Origin: Tetrastigma voinierianum
Taxonomy: Eukaryota; Streptophyta; Magnoliopsida; Vitales; Vitaceae
Direction of reading: 5' to 3'
Length of the DNA stretch: 64,000 bases
NCBI GenBank assembly: GCA_016808115.1
Contig: JAEQBH010006388.1
Coordinates: 124,001 to 188,000 of the forward strand
Below are positions 37,636 through 48,406 of the stretch, piece after piece. Numbering within the stretch: position 1 is the first letter of the stretch; each line of letters opens with the position of its first letter. The position numbers and the translations under genes are program-made. The notes beneath the pieces are model-generated. The model made no database searches. It saw nothing but the letters and a program-made list of their open reading frames with translations, and was not told the origin of the DNA.

Positions 37636-38395
37636 TGATATGCTCTAAAATTTTTGCTGGCATATATATCATTATTATATGTTTATATACATGAGGCATT
37701 CATCATTTTATCTTGTTATTTAAATTGTGGTTTAACTTTATAAAATCAGATCCTTGAATAGTTGGCTCCACTTTATGTCATCAAGTATATGACTTGATAG
37801 TAAAACCTTAAGGCATAAGAACACTATCCTAAATAGTCCATAGCCAATCATTATTGTGGGAATAATAATGAAGTAAAGATTCATTGCGCTTTACAAAGAC
37901 CACGCTTTGTTGGTCATGAACATAAGATGTTACTTAACATAAATACATGTTAAGTTCATGTTATCGATCGACCCGCTTATGAGAAATACTACATGGATTA
38001 TGTTATCGTGAATTCTCATTACAAGAGTGGTATTTGAGTCATTCGACCCGACCACCATGGATTCCTTACATGAGGAACTTCATGTCTTGACGTAGCTCAA
38101 TGACGTCTTTAACAGGATAGTAATACAAGCTATGGTCAGGCACAAAGAATCATGTGGAGGTTCGAGTACAGCGGCGAATTTGTCCCGGCCTCTTAATTGA
38201 GTGAGATGTCTATCAAGCTCTGATGTCGAATCGGTAAATGCATTTGTCATTGTCAATGAGATTGATAGAAGCCATCAATATCATTTGTTAAGTCATTTCA
38301 TTTCGAGAATCAAGAAACGATTAAGTTGTATAAAGATGACTTCATCCATGCTTTGTGCTTAATCGAGACATCGTGTGACAAAGGACTAATATCAT
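37636..38395 (+). repeat. 3' LTR of the copia element, 5' part
   Basis: TGATATGCTCTAAAAT follows directly on a purine-rich GTGCTGGAGATCG run, the usual PPT/LTR junction in this copia group. The 760 bases continue as typical U3 until the CACTA element begins at 38396. The rest of this LTR is not found to the right of the CACTA element within the window. Confidence 0.75.
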
Positions 38396-38407
38396 ACACT
38401 ACAAGAA
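38396..38407 (+). repeat. Left terminal inverted repeat of the CACTA element
   Basis: CACTACAAGAAA, preceded by the 3-base candidate target duplication ATA. Confidence 0.85.
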
Positions 38408-38419
38408 ATTTATAGTTTA

Positions 38420-39010
38420 CCGAAAAAAATTACTGACGGATTAAATTCCGTTGGTACTACCGAATTTTAATATCAATTTTAACAAGGTATATTATTTTTT
38501 CCACATTTTTGCTACCATTTACCTACGGAATACCTATAAAAGTTACCGACGAAGTGTTCTCAGAGGTAATTTTCGCTGCAGATGTTGGCAATCTAACTTT
38601 TAGGGTACAATTTATCGACAGACACCTACCGAAAAATCACTCCACTAAGGCTTCGTAGTAATTTTCACACGCCAATCCCTCAGCAAGACTCATTTACCGT
38701 CCGAATTACCCACGAACACACCGACCTGAAGTGTCCCCGCAGGCAATCCCACCCATAAATCACCCACGCATTACCCGACCTGAATCCCACCAACTGATAG
38801 TCCTCCCAGGCACCTACACTATAAAAATTCACGCCACTGACTGTCGTTCAGAATTAAATTCCACCTATAAATCACCTCACAACCATCTAATTTTAATTTA
38901 CTTCCGATACCGTATGAAATTACACTATAAAAATCTATACAGCTTATCGATTAAGTGTTCCGTAGGTAAAATTTCACTTATAAATTACCTACAGACATCA
39001 ATTTTAATTC
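38420..39010 (+). repeat. Left subterminal repeat region of the CACTA element
   Basis: Short words such as TTACCGAC, ATTACCTACGG, AATCACCCAC and TAAATTACCTACAG recur about every 20-40 bases in both directions. In CACTA elements such motifs bind the TnpA-type protein for transposition. Confidence 0.75.
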
Positions 39011-40549
39011 ACATATATGTGTCTATTGAAAGTTACTTTGACAGATGTTTAATTTTGGAAACCAATATTGACATATGATATAAGCTTAACTTGATAAATG
39101 TTTTTAAGTCAAGGTTAAAATTTAGAAGCTATAATACATTTTATCAACATAACTTAACATTTAATGTATAAGCTGAGGTAAAAAATGTATGAGCCATGAC
39201 CATTCTCTAATGTACCTAAAGATGCATTTAGTTTCCCTTATTTAATTTTCTCAAAAACCCAATTTTTATGGAATCTCTCTTTTTGAAAAATGATTCAAAG
39301 TCGTATTATTGGTCATTGATTCAAAGAGTCCCGAGGCATATTGGCCTTGGATAATACACAAAATATATTAAATTAAGAAGTTCAAAATTTTTAAAAGATC
39401 TTTTAAAATTATCACAAAAATCGACATAATCACATAAATTAAAAATTATTTTTATACAAATTAAACATAGATTAAAAAAAATATTTAATGCTGAATATTA
39501 AATAAAAACAAATAAGATGTGACAAATTAAAGCTATATTTAAATTGGTAGAAATGGACTTTGATAAATTATTCACTTTTTAAGTCAGCTTATTAGAAGCA
39601 TAATATACACAATACAAGAAAAAAAGTATTTGTTAACATATATTATCTTAACGTAAAGGTGATTTATGTCAAGACTGATTATTTAAATATACAATTATGA
39701 CATATAGAACATTTTTCAACCAAAAATGACATAAAATATGTTAATTGTTTTCTTGACATATATAAGTACAATAGTTTTTTAGTCTATACCAATAAAAATG
39801 AAATAATTTTTTATAATATTTTTAATTCATTAATATTAATGACATAAAATTTTCTCAATTACGCCTTTTTTTTTTCTAATATGTAGATATAAAAAAATCA
39901 TTTATTTTTCTTTTGCCCATCATGCCTACCTCATACGATAGAAGATCAACATTTCAAAAAAACATCAAAGACAGAGTTTAAGTGCCTCTGTTCAGTCCTT
40001 AATGGGAAGAGTTTTTACTATATACACTCAATAAAGTGTTTATTTTTATGATTTAATGTTAATGATTTATTTTTTCAGTGTGTATTAACATAATATTTAT
40101 ATATTTTTCATAAACAATTTTTTATTATTATTGAAATAGAAGCTATCATATATTGTGTTAAATAAATAATTAGTTTGTGTGAGTCTTAAAATTTGGTGAT
40201 AATTTGTACTTTGTTTATAAATTGACAATAAAATGCTATGTTTCATATTTACTTTTTAAGTTAACTTACATAAATTAATATATATAATTTTAAAATTACA
40301 TAAATTAATATATTAGGAGATTAGGATTTTATTCTACTAATTAATTTCAATAAATTAATGTTATAGAATTTTTTTTGAGAATAATTTTTTTGAAATAATT
40401 TTTTAGAATAATTTAATATTATAGAATGGATGATCCACAAATTGATTCTCGTATATAGTTGGTTATAATAAATAAAAAATTAAAAGTTTTCCTTGACAAA
40501 ATCTGGATTGTTTAAATTTTAACTCCACCATTGATTAACAAGAAGCCCT

Positions 40550-41060
40550 AAAGATAAACCTCACTCTCTCCCTCTTCTTTTTTTCGTTCTCCCTCCATGG
40601 AGATAGGTAGTACAAACCCTAGATATTGTTTAGAAAAACCTGAATCATCGGTTTTTCACCTCAATCTTAACCATCTCTCTCTCCTAAATGCTCTCTCTGC
40701 CTCAATCTTAACCATCCCATCTCTACTTCGGCATTTATCTCAAAGACTACAAATGCTCACAATCTAGTGACCATGGCCATTCTGGGAAGAGGCTCTGACA
40801 TCATATCAATTTCATGGAGTATCATAGTCATCAAGCGCCGCCGAAAGTCAATGATCGTTGGGATCCATGGAGCATCGACGCTATGTTGATGTTTGACGGC
40901 TTGTGACATCAGATTTTGCACAGAGGATGCAATCTTCTCAAAAAATAGGTGGGCATTTTTCTTCAAATTGAGGTGAGGTGGATCTCGATCTCGCTATATA
41001 CATCGATGTCGATACCCTTCAACCATTCCAAAGCGTGGATCACAGTCACACATCACCGTG
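40550..41060 (+). other. Possible second captured host fragment in the CACTA element
   Basis: A CT-rich leader-like stretch (CTCTCTCCCTCTTCTTTTTT, 40563) and the clause CTAAACCCT/CAATCTTAACCATC read like a plant 5' UTR. The minus-strand frame 40757-40966 encodes a 69-residue segment (VDAPWIPTIIDFRRRLMTM) I do not recognise. Composition differs from the AT-rich transposon flanks. Origin unproved. Confidence 0.3.
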
Positions 41061-41230
41061 GTCAGTTTCTTCAACCCTTCATCGAATTATTTAAGATTTC
41101 CTAAACTTGTGCTGGAAAGCTTAAAATTAGCAACTGATAATCAATAAAAATTAGAAAATTGATATTTCCAAAAAAGGTTGCTAATTTTTGTTGTGTTGAT
41201 TTTTAAATATACCATGCATTTTTTAAAATC

Positions 41231-41231
<1 letters not shown>

Positions 41232-41269
<38 letters not shown>
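41232..41269. repeat. (AT)n microsatellite
   Basis: About 19 uninterrupted AT units within the CACTA interior, upstream of the first DEX1 exon. Confidence 0.95.
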
Positions 41270-41271
<2 letters not shown>

Positions 41272-41603
41272 CCCATTAGGTAATTTTGTTACATGTGTTT
41301 TCGATTCTTCGAGTTTCCAGAATATAAAATTGAGGTTAATTTATAGTTAGGTAAAGGGAAAATAAATTAAGGGAATTGTTATTTTTGAAGTTTATTCAAC
41401 AAGATTTGATGGTAGTTGATAATTCTGGTGTGGAATTTGCAGGAAATTAAGAATGCTGGTTTTGTCGATAGAGTCTGGATTGGATTTAGATATATTATTC
41501 ATTTTAATTGTTTTATTTAATGTTTCAATTTTTTTTGAGAAGATTGTGTTTCTGTATTGTGTTTGCAAAATTAATAAAAATTTTCCTTTAACGTGTATAT
41601 AAA

Positions 41604-43560
41604 GATGAGGATGCTTTGTTAAATACCCAGTGCCCTCGAAATTTGGAGTTGAGATGGCAGACAGAGGTTAGCTCTAGCATATATGCTACCCCATTAATAG
41701 CTGATATTAACAGGTGAGATAAAAATTCATTGTCACTATTATCTAACTATGTATGAGCTTTCCGTGATCATTGATTCATTTGGCACAGGATCTTATATTC
41801 TTAGATTTTAATATTGGGCCATTCTATGTTTTCTTTCTCAGTGATGGAAAGCTTGATGTAGTGATTCCTTCTTTTGTTCATTATCTGGAGGTCTTAGAAG
41901 GTTCGGATGGAGATAAAATGCCTGGTAATAAATGATACTTTTTTCGCCTATCAAAAAAAAAAAATTGATACTTTTTTAAAGATTTTTCCTAGGTAATCCA
42001 TTATGTTACTAAATATATCCAGTAAGCTATGTATTTAATTTTATAGACTAGTCTCAAAAGGTGCCAAGAGTATTATAAGGATTTTTAGTCCTCGAGCAGT
42101 CTTTTGATTGTCTGAGAATATGCATATAGATGTGACATGAAAAATACATTTTATTTTATTTTACTGGAAAGAAAAGTATTATATGGATAAATACAATTAT
42201 TGATTGATGAAAGAAGAGTGCTACATAGGGAAACACAATTATACTGATTTTGGAAAGATGCTTGTATTGAGTTTAATGCTGTTTTTCATTTCAGGTTGGC
42301 TTGTATTTCACCAGTAAACTGTCCATTCTAGTCCTCTTCTGTATGATATTGACAAGGATGGTGTAAGAGAAATAGCTTTGGCTACCTACAATGGTGAAGT
42401 GCTTTTCTTCAGGTAGTCTTTAGTTATTTTTGTATGAATGGCTTCTGATTGTTGTGTTATGTCTGTTGTTTAGCTAGTTCTGCTTTCTCAGGACAAGTTT
42501 ATCTATTCTATTTCTTGGTATCTGGTTACATGATGACCGATAAGCTAGAGATGCCTTGAAGGAGAGTTCAGAAAGATTAGCATGTGGGTTTACATCTAGA
42601 TCTAGTGGACCGTTCTCATCCAGATGTAAATGATGACCAACTTGTTCAGGAAGCTGCTGAGATAAAGTTATTTTCTAGTAACTTAATAAATAAATCTCAC
42701 CAAGAGGTTAAAAGTCTGAATATTAATGTCCCACTTAATGCGTCGATTTCTTTCTTGTCCCATGCTATTCTAATATATCCATTCAAGCTCCACTGCCAAC
42801 GAGAATCATTTTTCGCATCTTCTATGGTGTTTGAATATTTAAGTATTTGTTATTATTAATGTTTTTGTTTTATTCATGGTTTAAACATGAAGTTATGATA
42901 CAACATGGGGTGCCTTATACTTTCTGCTTTCAGATCATTACCTTGAATATGTTAGAATGAATTTTCTAAACCTAAAGATGAGTATAGTCAAGCATTTATT
43001 CTCAAGCTTTATATCAACAGCTTCCTCATCCCTCTTTTACGTGGCACAACAATTTATAAGAACTTTCCAACACATCCTTTAGTCTCCTGGCCTCTTACAT
43101 GATCAGACAACTACTTGTTAGATTTAAAGATTCACCATGACACGGAAAATTCATTGAATCCCACGGGTAGTTGGATCCTGATTACTTTTATGCCTTAAAA
43201 TATGGCATATAATTTTTGTTTAAATTTACTGCAGTCTTTTGCTCATTTAAATTGATTCTATATTGTCCTAGAAGCTCCAAACTAGAATTGCTTCAGAATA
43301 GTTTCTTGTATACTTTATTGATCAAATCAGTAAATGTGGGATGTCAATTTAGAAATGAATGGAAGCAAATCTGGGTCAAACTCTACTATTTTTACATCAG
43401 CAGAAAGTCTCCTTGGTGCAGTGAATGCCTCCCATCCAGAGAACGATGGGATAACAAATGGAAATGAAACAGAGTCAATCATTAAGCTGCCAACAAGTAG
43501 GCATAATTCTTCTGAGGATATTGGGTCTGTCAGCACCCGTAATGCTGAGAATGGCACCAG
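41604..43560 (+). pseudogene. DEX1: Captured fragment of DEX1 (defective in exine formation 1), five exons with introns
   Basis: DEX1 is a membrane-associated protein with FG-GAP/calcium-binding repeats needed for pollen wall patterning. Exons seen: 41604-41713 ([20 protein letters not shown]), 41842-41924 ([19 protein letters not shown]), 42295-42412 ([25 protein letters not shown]), about 42517-42750 (SGYMMTDKLEMP, DRSHPDVNDDQLVQEAAE), and 43334-43560 (NGSKSGSN..., Ser/Asn-rich). Introns keep GT and AG in several places, and codon phase runs across the first three junctions. Stops: TAA 42315, TGA 42557, TAG 42578. The acceptor before the fourth exon is lost. DEX1's N-terminal and C-terminal thirds are missing. 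It is a pseudogene copied from genomic DNA, not from mRNA. Confidence 0.85.
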
Positions 43561-44500
43561 TAATTTTTCTCAATATATTAGTTTTTTTTTTCTCTTGGAG
43601 ATTTCAAAAACCTTTTAGCATCTGAAACTTCTTTGTGAACTTAAGGGAACACTAATGTTCGATAGGGATTCAATCTCATTCTCGTTGACAATTGAGTTTC
43701 CATCTTTAAAGCTTCCACCTATCCAAATAGATCTTGTCCATCTAATGTATTTTAAAAGCAACATTCTTTCTTTTCATCTTCGAAGAACATGACTCATTGT
43801 TTCACTTTGTATAATGGAACAGATGGTCTCTTGCTGGAAGATAGAAAAGGGTTGCCAATAATAAAATGACAGTCACCTTCTTATATGTCATTGTATTATT
43901 GGCAGCCCTTTATATACACCTCTTTTTATCAATAAAATAATAATAATAGAATGACAGATATCCTGCAATTGATGGTTTACTGCAATGGACTTGCTTATTA
44001 CCAATTGTTTTAATGAAAAAGACTTCTTGTATGTCTCCAAACATTTCCTGTGTCCCTTTTGTCCTCTTGGAGATTGTTTGGTTGTTTCATGTATTTTGAT
44101 TTTTCATCTTATTTTATCATTTTCATGAATAGCTCAAAATGCAAACTTATTGATTTGGTCCCTTGCCTTCAGTCTTTGGTAATAAGTCTTCATCTACATT
44201 GCTTTTAGTTTTCAGGAGAATGTTTTAAATAAATAATTTGTTAAATGCTTGCTGGTTTTTTGTTGGTCTAGTTATTTAAAAATATCATAATAATGTCATT
44301 AATATGTCTTTCTTTATATATTTTGTTTGTTCACACACATACAAAAATGGTAAATGATGACTTTCATTAACAAAAGTCCAAAGATGTTAATGTAATGATT
44401 CTAATTACTGACATATTATGTCTTATCTTTCATTTAGTTGATAGCTACAATTGAATATAAGCTTATGTATTTATGTGGATGCTATTGAATGAGAACAACT
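43561..44500. other. CACTA interior without recognised gene
   Basis: AT-rich sequence after the last DEX1-like exon. It may be DEX1 intron sequence (no further exon was recognised) or transposon interior. Confidence 0.5.
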
Positions 44501-44529
44501 CCACACAAAAGCAATGAAACAATAGATGA

Positions 44530-44780
44530 AAATAATATGTTTCTAGATGTTGTGGTGGACAACAAAGGCTCAAGTTTATGGGCTTGGCTCACATGCTACA
44601 CAATATTATGATTTTGGCTCTACCTCTTATTTCACATCAGCATTTGATGTTTCTCAACAAAATGAGGAGGTAATTCAGCAGTTACAACACAATATTAATG
44701 ATCAAGATTTAATGATTAGAGATCTGCGAGAGACGACACAACTATTATTAAGGTGTTTGGATGAAATGTCTAAAGGTTGA
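44530..44780 (+). pseudogene. Remnant of the second CACTA protein (TnpA/plant transposase C-terminal type)
   Basis: The frame at 44547-44780 reads TKAQVYGLGSHATQYYDFGS and then a heptad-like VIQQLQHNINDQDLMIRDLR. A Gly-rich N-K-G-R-V-Y-G-L-G-S motif followed by a Gln/Leu coiled coil is the usual C-terminus of the accessory transposase of plant CACTA elements. Only this end remains; the upstream part has been replaced by captured sequence or lost. Confidence 0.6.
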
Positions 44781-45149
44781 CAAGTACTAGTACCATACAA
44801 TCAACCTTCGGATGACCATGGTAATGAGCATCAAACATCTGGCGATGATCACACCTCTGATGATGCTAATTTATTTCATAGTAGTGAACTGTTTAAGTAC
44901 TTTTTTATGTAACTATAATACTTTTTAACTATTTAGGTACTTTGTTTAATACCTTCGAAATATTTATGTACTTTTTTTAATACATTTGACTGTCTGCAAT
45001 ATTGTTCTTTTTTTTTTTTTGTTATCAGATATGTCGTTGTTATATTATTAGCATGATCATATATATAAATTTGCTTTTATGAGAATCATAAAATGTGTTT
45101 TAATTAGGTTTTAAGAGCCAAATTATAGTAGTAAAAATATAAATATATT

Positions 45150-45790
45150 TATATATTTACCTACAATTTACAGACGAAATACATACAAAAGTGGTGAATA
45201 ATAACTATCATTTACCGACAGATTACCTACAAAATCACTGACTAAATACCGACAAAGGACTTCTGTAGCTAAATCATCGATACGATCGATGGAATACCTA
45301 CAAAAGTGGTCATCAATTACCACGACCATCTACAAAATCACCAACAAATTCTAGCCAATTACCGACGTATCGTTTATAAAGATTGCTAATTACTCACTCG
45401 ATTACCTACAAAATCACCAACAAAATACCTATAAAAGTATATTCGTGAGCAAAATTACCGGTGCATCAATCGACTTAACGCCTATGTGCGCTTTTCGTCA
45501 ATTACCGATTACCTACAACTCACCAACAAAATACCAACAGTCTGTCCATAGGTAAATTACCAACAGATTACCTATGGAATTTTGTCAGTATTTAGTCCCC
45601 ACTTTGTAGATTTCCCTCAACTTTACCTACCACTTTTCCACAATTTACTGACGGAATTTCCATAGGTAATTTACCTACAGATTGATTTTCTGTCGGTAAT
45701 TTATTTACCTACGCCACAACAACCAACGAAATATAGTCGCTTATTTCCTAGGGTAAATTTAATTTCACCACTAAGTTTTATATTACCTAC
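45150..45790 (+). repeat. Right subterminal repeat region of the CACTA element
   Basis: Dense TTACCGACAG, ATTACCTACAAAATCAC, AAAATACCGACAA and GGTAAATTACC words in both directions, matching the left subterminal region in vocabulary. Confidence 0.8.
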
Positions 45791-45811
45791 TGCACTCGCA
45801 GAAACTGGTCA

Positions 45812-45827
45812 CTTTATTGTAGTTTTG
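45812..45827 (-). repeat. Right terminal inverted repeat of the CACTA element (imperfect)
   Basis: TTTATTGTAGTTTTG corresponds to the complement of CACTACAAGAAA with one substitution and a TTT insertion. ATA follows at 45828. Confidence 0.6.
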
Positions 45828-45833
45828 ATACTT

Positions 45834-47118
45834 TGATGAGCTTTTAAAAGTCATCTATTTTTAGTCCATTTTTCTCGCTTTGATTTTAATGTAAAAGGAA
45901 TAATTAAGATGCGTAATTATGGAATAATCAAACCAAATCAAGTAATAGATGGTGGTGAATTCAAGAAAAGTTAAGAATTTTTAAAAGGAAGCGTAAGGTG
46001 GATGAGCTGCTAATGAGATAATTGGTCACAAGTCATAGAGAAAAGGCGCATGCCATGAAGGAACCATGTCGGAAGCCGGCAATAATCAAAATGTCGCATA
46101 TTCAGTTGCAGCTAGTGAAAACTCCGTACTTAAACGAAGCTTACTTGAAGAACAAGGCGTGCCGAGTTGTGCCAGAAACTCCAGCGGCAAATCAGAAACG
46201 AAGAAGAAGAAGACTTCATGTCGCGATATCTCGATGCCGCTGCACATCGACAATGATGGCTGTATAGCCATGACGATGCGAAGCCGCCGCGCGACAACTA
46301 TTGTGAAGAGAAGAGGTCGCTGAGACCACCGAATAGATCAAGCTTCGTCGCGACATCGTGAAACTTGGAAGAAATTTGATGAGGTCGCGACAAGAAAAGC
46401 CTTCCCGGACGCTGCGGATGTATGTGAAAAGACGAAATCGCTAGACCGGGAAATGCTTGTCGCGACAGAGGACTAAGTCGCGCGACACCAAAAGCAACGC
46501 GAGGCTCGCGAAGACATAGCCGGCGTCGCTACAAGAGATCGAGGTCGCCGGCATAAGACTCGGCCGCTGAAAGTCGCAGTGAATCGAATCATTGTCGCGA
46601 CGTGAGATTGATGTCGCGACATCAGGAACACCAGTTGAAACCTGCAGATCCTTGAGGTGATGTCGCGACAAGAGATTGATGTCGCGACACCCGGAAGACA
46701 GGTCAATGCCGCAGAAGATTCGAAATGAGGTCACACGCGAGATTGTTTTCGCTGACATCAAGAATACCACGGAAGGTCATGGTAATATCAACCGCGTCGC
46801 GACGCGGGAGATCGGTGCCCGCCAACATTAGAAATCATCGCTTGAAACCCGCAAAGGCATGAAGTGATGTCGCTACGCGGGACTCGATGTTCGGAGATCG
46901 TGAACACGTGCTCGGTCGCACACTTGCCCGACGCCGCGACGCGAGATCGATGTCGCGATACTACGATGTCGCCGACAAGGGAGTTAAAGTCGCGACCTGA
47001 ACATTAATATGGGCCAGTCCATTTGGAAATCCACAAAGACAGCATTGGGATTAGGGCCCAACCGAGAAACCCTATAGATATAGCCTACCCAAATTTCATA
47101 ATCTAAGAGCTTCGCGCC
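45834..47118 (+). repeat. Outer Athila-like LTR F, first part
   Basis: It starts TGATGAGCTTTTAAAAGTCATC and matches the start of the D LTRs (47119 and 60024), then a GTCGCGAC array and GGATTAGGGCCCAACCGAGAAACCCTATAGATA. It ends about 40 bases after the TATA box, where element D begins. The matching second part resumes at 62797 beyond D. No PPT precedes it, so it is a 5' LTR or a solo LTR. Confidence 0.85.
46200..47010 (+). repeat. GTCGCGAC array of LTR F
   Basis: Pairs of the form GTCGCGACA-AGAGATTGAT-GTCGCGACATC recur about every 70-80 bases with AGTTGAAACCTGCAGA-like spacers, as seen best at 46590-46690. Later units are degenerate. Confidence 0.8.
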
Positions 47119-47359
47119 GATGAGCTTAAAAGTCATCTATTTAGTCCATTTTTCGATTGATTTTAATGTAAAAGGAATAATCCGCATACGTAGATATAAA
47201 GAAATCCTTACCAAATTCGTATTTCAGAAGTATAAAAGAAAGAAGAAAATGCAAAGTGAAAATGCAAGAATCGCGCAGTAAAATGCGTAAAAGAAAGCAG
47301 CATGTAAATGAAAGCAACTTCGCTAACTGGCGTTGCAGCTGGGGTTACACAAGCCTACC

Positions 47360-48330
47360 ATGAGGTCGCGACCTCGTGGAAATTGAAGGAATCTCGGCGT
47401 GTGTCGCGGCTACGGATAACTGTATATTGAGGTCGCCACCGAGATCGCGCATGAGAAAGCTGCAAAGAAATGAGCTGAGGGCGCGACGTGAGATCGAAGT
47501 CGACATCGGGCGAAACGCTCGTGCCTACAAAGTCATGAATCAAGTCGCGACAAGATAACGATGTCGACATCGTGAACAAACAATTGAGACTCAGGAGGCA
47601 TGAAGTGATGTCGCTGGCAAGGGATCGGCGTCGCGGAAAAGAAGAGCAATCAAAGGAAAGATACAAGTACGATAAGATCAAGCAAATAGAATCGCCGATG
47701 TCACGACAACATATTGATGTCGCAACATCGCGAGAAAACAAATAAACCTCGCAGCAGATAGCTGATGTCATCACGACAAGAGATTGATGTCGCGGATATC
47801 CGGGGCGATAAGTTGAATGCCGCAGAAGATGCGAAATGACGTCGCTGACATGAGACGGGTGTCGCGAGCATCAAGAGCGACTCAGCTTGAAATATACAAA
47901 GGGCGTGACTAGATCTCACGGCGCGAGATTGTTGTCGGCCACCAAGCAATTAACAACCGGGCCATGCCCTGCAGAACTAAGTCGATGTCGCTGCGAATAG
48001 CGATCGGCGTCGCTACATCAGAACCTTCAGATGAAAGTCAAAAGAAATGAACCGCCAATACGATAGCAGATCGGTGTCGCGACATCGTAAGATTCCATCG
48101 ACAACGAAGCTTTTATTTAGTTGATGTCACGACGAAGAGAATGACGCCAAATCGAGCAAATATGTGAAGCCGCAGCAGAAGTAAGCCGATGTCGCGGATA
48201 ATAGAATGATGTCGCGACATCACTAATGACCGCTCAAGACCAGATAGACAATATTAAGGTCACAGTGAGATCGAGGTCGCGATGATGGATGATATCGCTT
48301 AAAAGGAATTGAGGTCGCTGATACTTAACA
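47360..48330 (+). repeat. GTCGCGAC array in the 5' LTR of D
   Basis: About a dozen recognisable units such as GATGTCGCGACATC and GATGTCATCACGACAAGAGATTGATGTCGCG. It ends about 70 bases before the TATA box, an enhancer-like position in U3. Confidence 0.8.
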
Positions 48331-48397
48331 AAGTGGACTGGGTCGATACCTAAAATCCACGCAGGTTACATCGGGATTAGGCCCAATCGAAAAACCC

Positions 48398-48406
48398 TAT
48401 AAATAC
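48398..48406 (+). promoter_or_regulatory. TATA box of the D 5' LTR
   Basis: CTATAAATA within AAACCCTATAAATACGCAGCC; the 3' LTR has the same at 61299-61307 and LTR F has CTATAGATA at 47072. Confidence 0.75.

Larger units (their letters stand above)
38396..45827 (+). mobile_element. CACTA DNA transposon, non-autonomous, carrying captured DEX1 sequence
   Basis: The left end CACTACAAGAAA is the classic CACTA terminus. The right end TTTATTGTAGTTTTG is a damaged complement of it (expected TTTCTTGTAGTG). ATA stands just outside both ends (38393-38395 and 45828-45830), fitting a 3-base target-site duplication. Both flanks carry hundreds of bases of short ACCGAC/TTACCTAC subterminal repeats. Inside are five exons of a DEX1-like gene and a remnant of the second CACTA protein. 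No TNP2 transposase frame was found, so it would depend on an autonomous relative. Confidence 0.85.

Noticed and set aside
41604..43560. A functional DEX1 gene
   Set aside because: Only the middle exons are present, three in-frame stops occur, one splice acceptor is lost, and the piece lies between CACTA ends.
46200..48330. CRISPR-like array or satellite DNA
   Set aside because: The units are degenerate, unevenly spaced and confined to LTR U3 regions; this is plant nuclear DNA.
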